Positions 63,585-64,000 of a stretch of 64,000 nucleotides of DNA are shown piece after piece. A program made the position numbers and the translations under genes. Position 1 is the first letter of the stretch. The number at the start of each line of letters is the position of its first letter. The stretch comes from Brevundimonas vesicularis (GTDB lineage Bacteria; Pseudomonadota; Alphaproteobacteria; Caulobacterales; Caulobacteraceae). The stretch lies in NCBI RefSeq assembly GCF_027105095.1, contig NZ_CP114278.1, positions 2,356,001 through 2,420,000 of the forward strand, in the 5' to 3' direction. Under the pieces are notes generated by a model that ran no database searches, had not been told where the DNA came from, and worked only from the letters and a program-made list of their open reading frames with translations.

Positions 63585-63982
63585 TCGTCCGCCGCCGATG
63601 GGTCGATGGCGCGCGTGACCAGATCGCGCCAGGGGGGGGCGGTGTCATCGACCAGATCGACATCCTCCATCAGGGCCACCGCGCCCTCCCCGTCCGGCAG
63701 GATCAGACCTAGGATTTCCATCTCCTCGCCGTCGGCGTCGAGATGGCTTTCGGCCTGAACGGCCACCGCCGCCTGTTCGCCGTCCTCATCCCACCAGATG
63801 ACCGGCTGGGGCAGGTCCATGACGATGGGACGCGGATCGTCGGTTTCGCCCAGGGCGAACACCGCACGTCGCGCCTGAACGTCGTCCAGGGTCGCCACGG
63901 CGCCCGTAAACGGCTTCAGCCGCATCCAGTCGTCGGCGTCGAAGCCGCCGCCGTCCTCTTCGCTCGTGTCGTCCAAAGTCAT
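63563..63982 (-). CDS. acidic hypothetical protein
   Basis: The 139-residue product starts MTLDDTSEEDGGGFDADDWM and is very acidic, with repeated Asp/Glu (DEDGEQAA, DADGEEMEI). It contains PWRDLVTRAIDPSAADDYPNNSN at the end. No membrane segment or known domain is visible. It overlaps the radical SAM gene 3' end by 22 bases. No strong ribosome-binding site lies before its ATG. Confidence 0.65.
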   Translation of the reverse strand: MTLDDTSEEDGGGFDADDWMRLKPFTGAVATLDDVQARRAVFALGETDDPRPIVMDLPQPVIWWDEDGEQAAVAVQAESHLDADGEEMEILGLILPDGEGAVALMEDVDLVDDTAPPWRDLVTRAIDPSAADDYPNNSN

Positions 63983-64000
63983 CGTTTGAAAACCCCCACC

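Overview
This is a high-GC (about two-thirds G+C by eye), gene-dense bacterial chromosome segment. The adjacent divK and pleD genes, an HdaA homologue, DNA motifs resembling CtrA and alphaproteobacterial LexA sites, a phasin and ClpA/ClpS point to Alphaproteobacteria, order Caulobacterales; Brevundimonas is my best guess for the genus. That placement is inference from gene content and protein sequence. No phage, plasmid or transposase gene is visible.

Layout. 0-3 kb: two tandem M61 peptidase genes, the first cut by the window edge. 3-4.7 kb: a DJ-1/PfpI protein and a secreted esterase. 4.8-12.1 kb, minus strand: the transcription/translation cluster tRNA-Trp, secE, nusG, rplK-rplA and rplJ-rplL. 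It is broken between rplA and rplJ by five unrelated genes (DUF2059, Nudix, AI-2E permease, HxlR regulator, NAD(P)-binding oxidoreductase), and rplL is not followed by rpoB. 12.1-23.7 kb: a CBS-domain transporter-like protein, aspS, hdaA, the ppk-ppx polyphosphate operon, rnd and purM-purN. 23.7-35.8 kb: a secreted M13 peptidase, ndk, an ABC-F ATPase, a TonB-dependent receptor, cysE, two-gene operons and small DUF proteins.

36.6-38.4 kb: an AT-rich island with two divergent genes of unknown function around a palindrome. Its base composition and codon use differ sharply from everything around it. It is the best candidate for recently acquired, undescribed biology. 38.4-48.7 kb: queF, a nitronate monooxygenase, a putative porin, a cold-shock gene followed by a frameshifted IF-1-like remnant, the cystathionine beta-synthase/gamma-lyase pair, and an rnr-Nudix-DUF5990 operon. 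48.7-51 kb: rpmG and the cell-cycle operon divK-pleD, divergent from dinB across two CtrA-like motifs. 51-64 kb: dinB-pncB-deacetylase, ridA with a FemAB-like gene, clpS-clpA, a phasin with a likely palindromic operator, a SPOR-domain D-Ala-D-Ala carboxypeptidase, and a radical SAM protein preceded by a consensus alphaproteobacterial SOS box.

Functionally the window joins translation and transcription factors, cell-cycle control (DivK, PleD, HdaA, ClpA/ClpS), stress storage (Ppk/Ppx, phasin), sulfur amino-acid metabolism (CysE, CBS, CGL) and nucleotide housekeeping (PurM/N, Ndk, three Nudix proteins, PncB). Palindromic intergenic repeats occur at 0.87, 2.95, 20.7, 23.7 and 38.95 kb. Where an upstream open frame is longer than the gene I call, I chose starts by ribosome-binding sites and family length.
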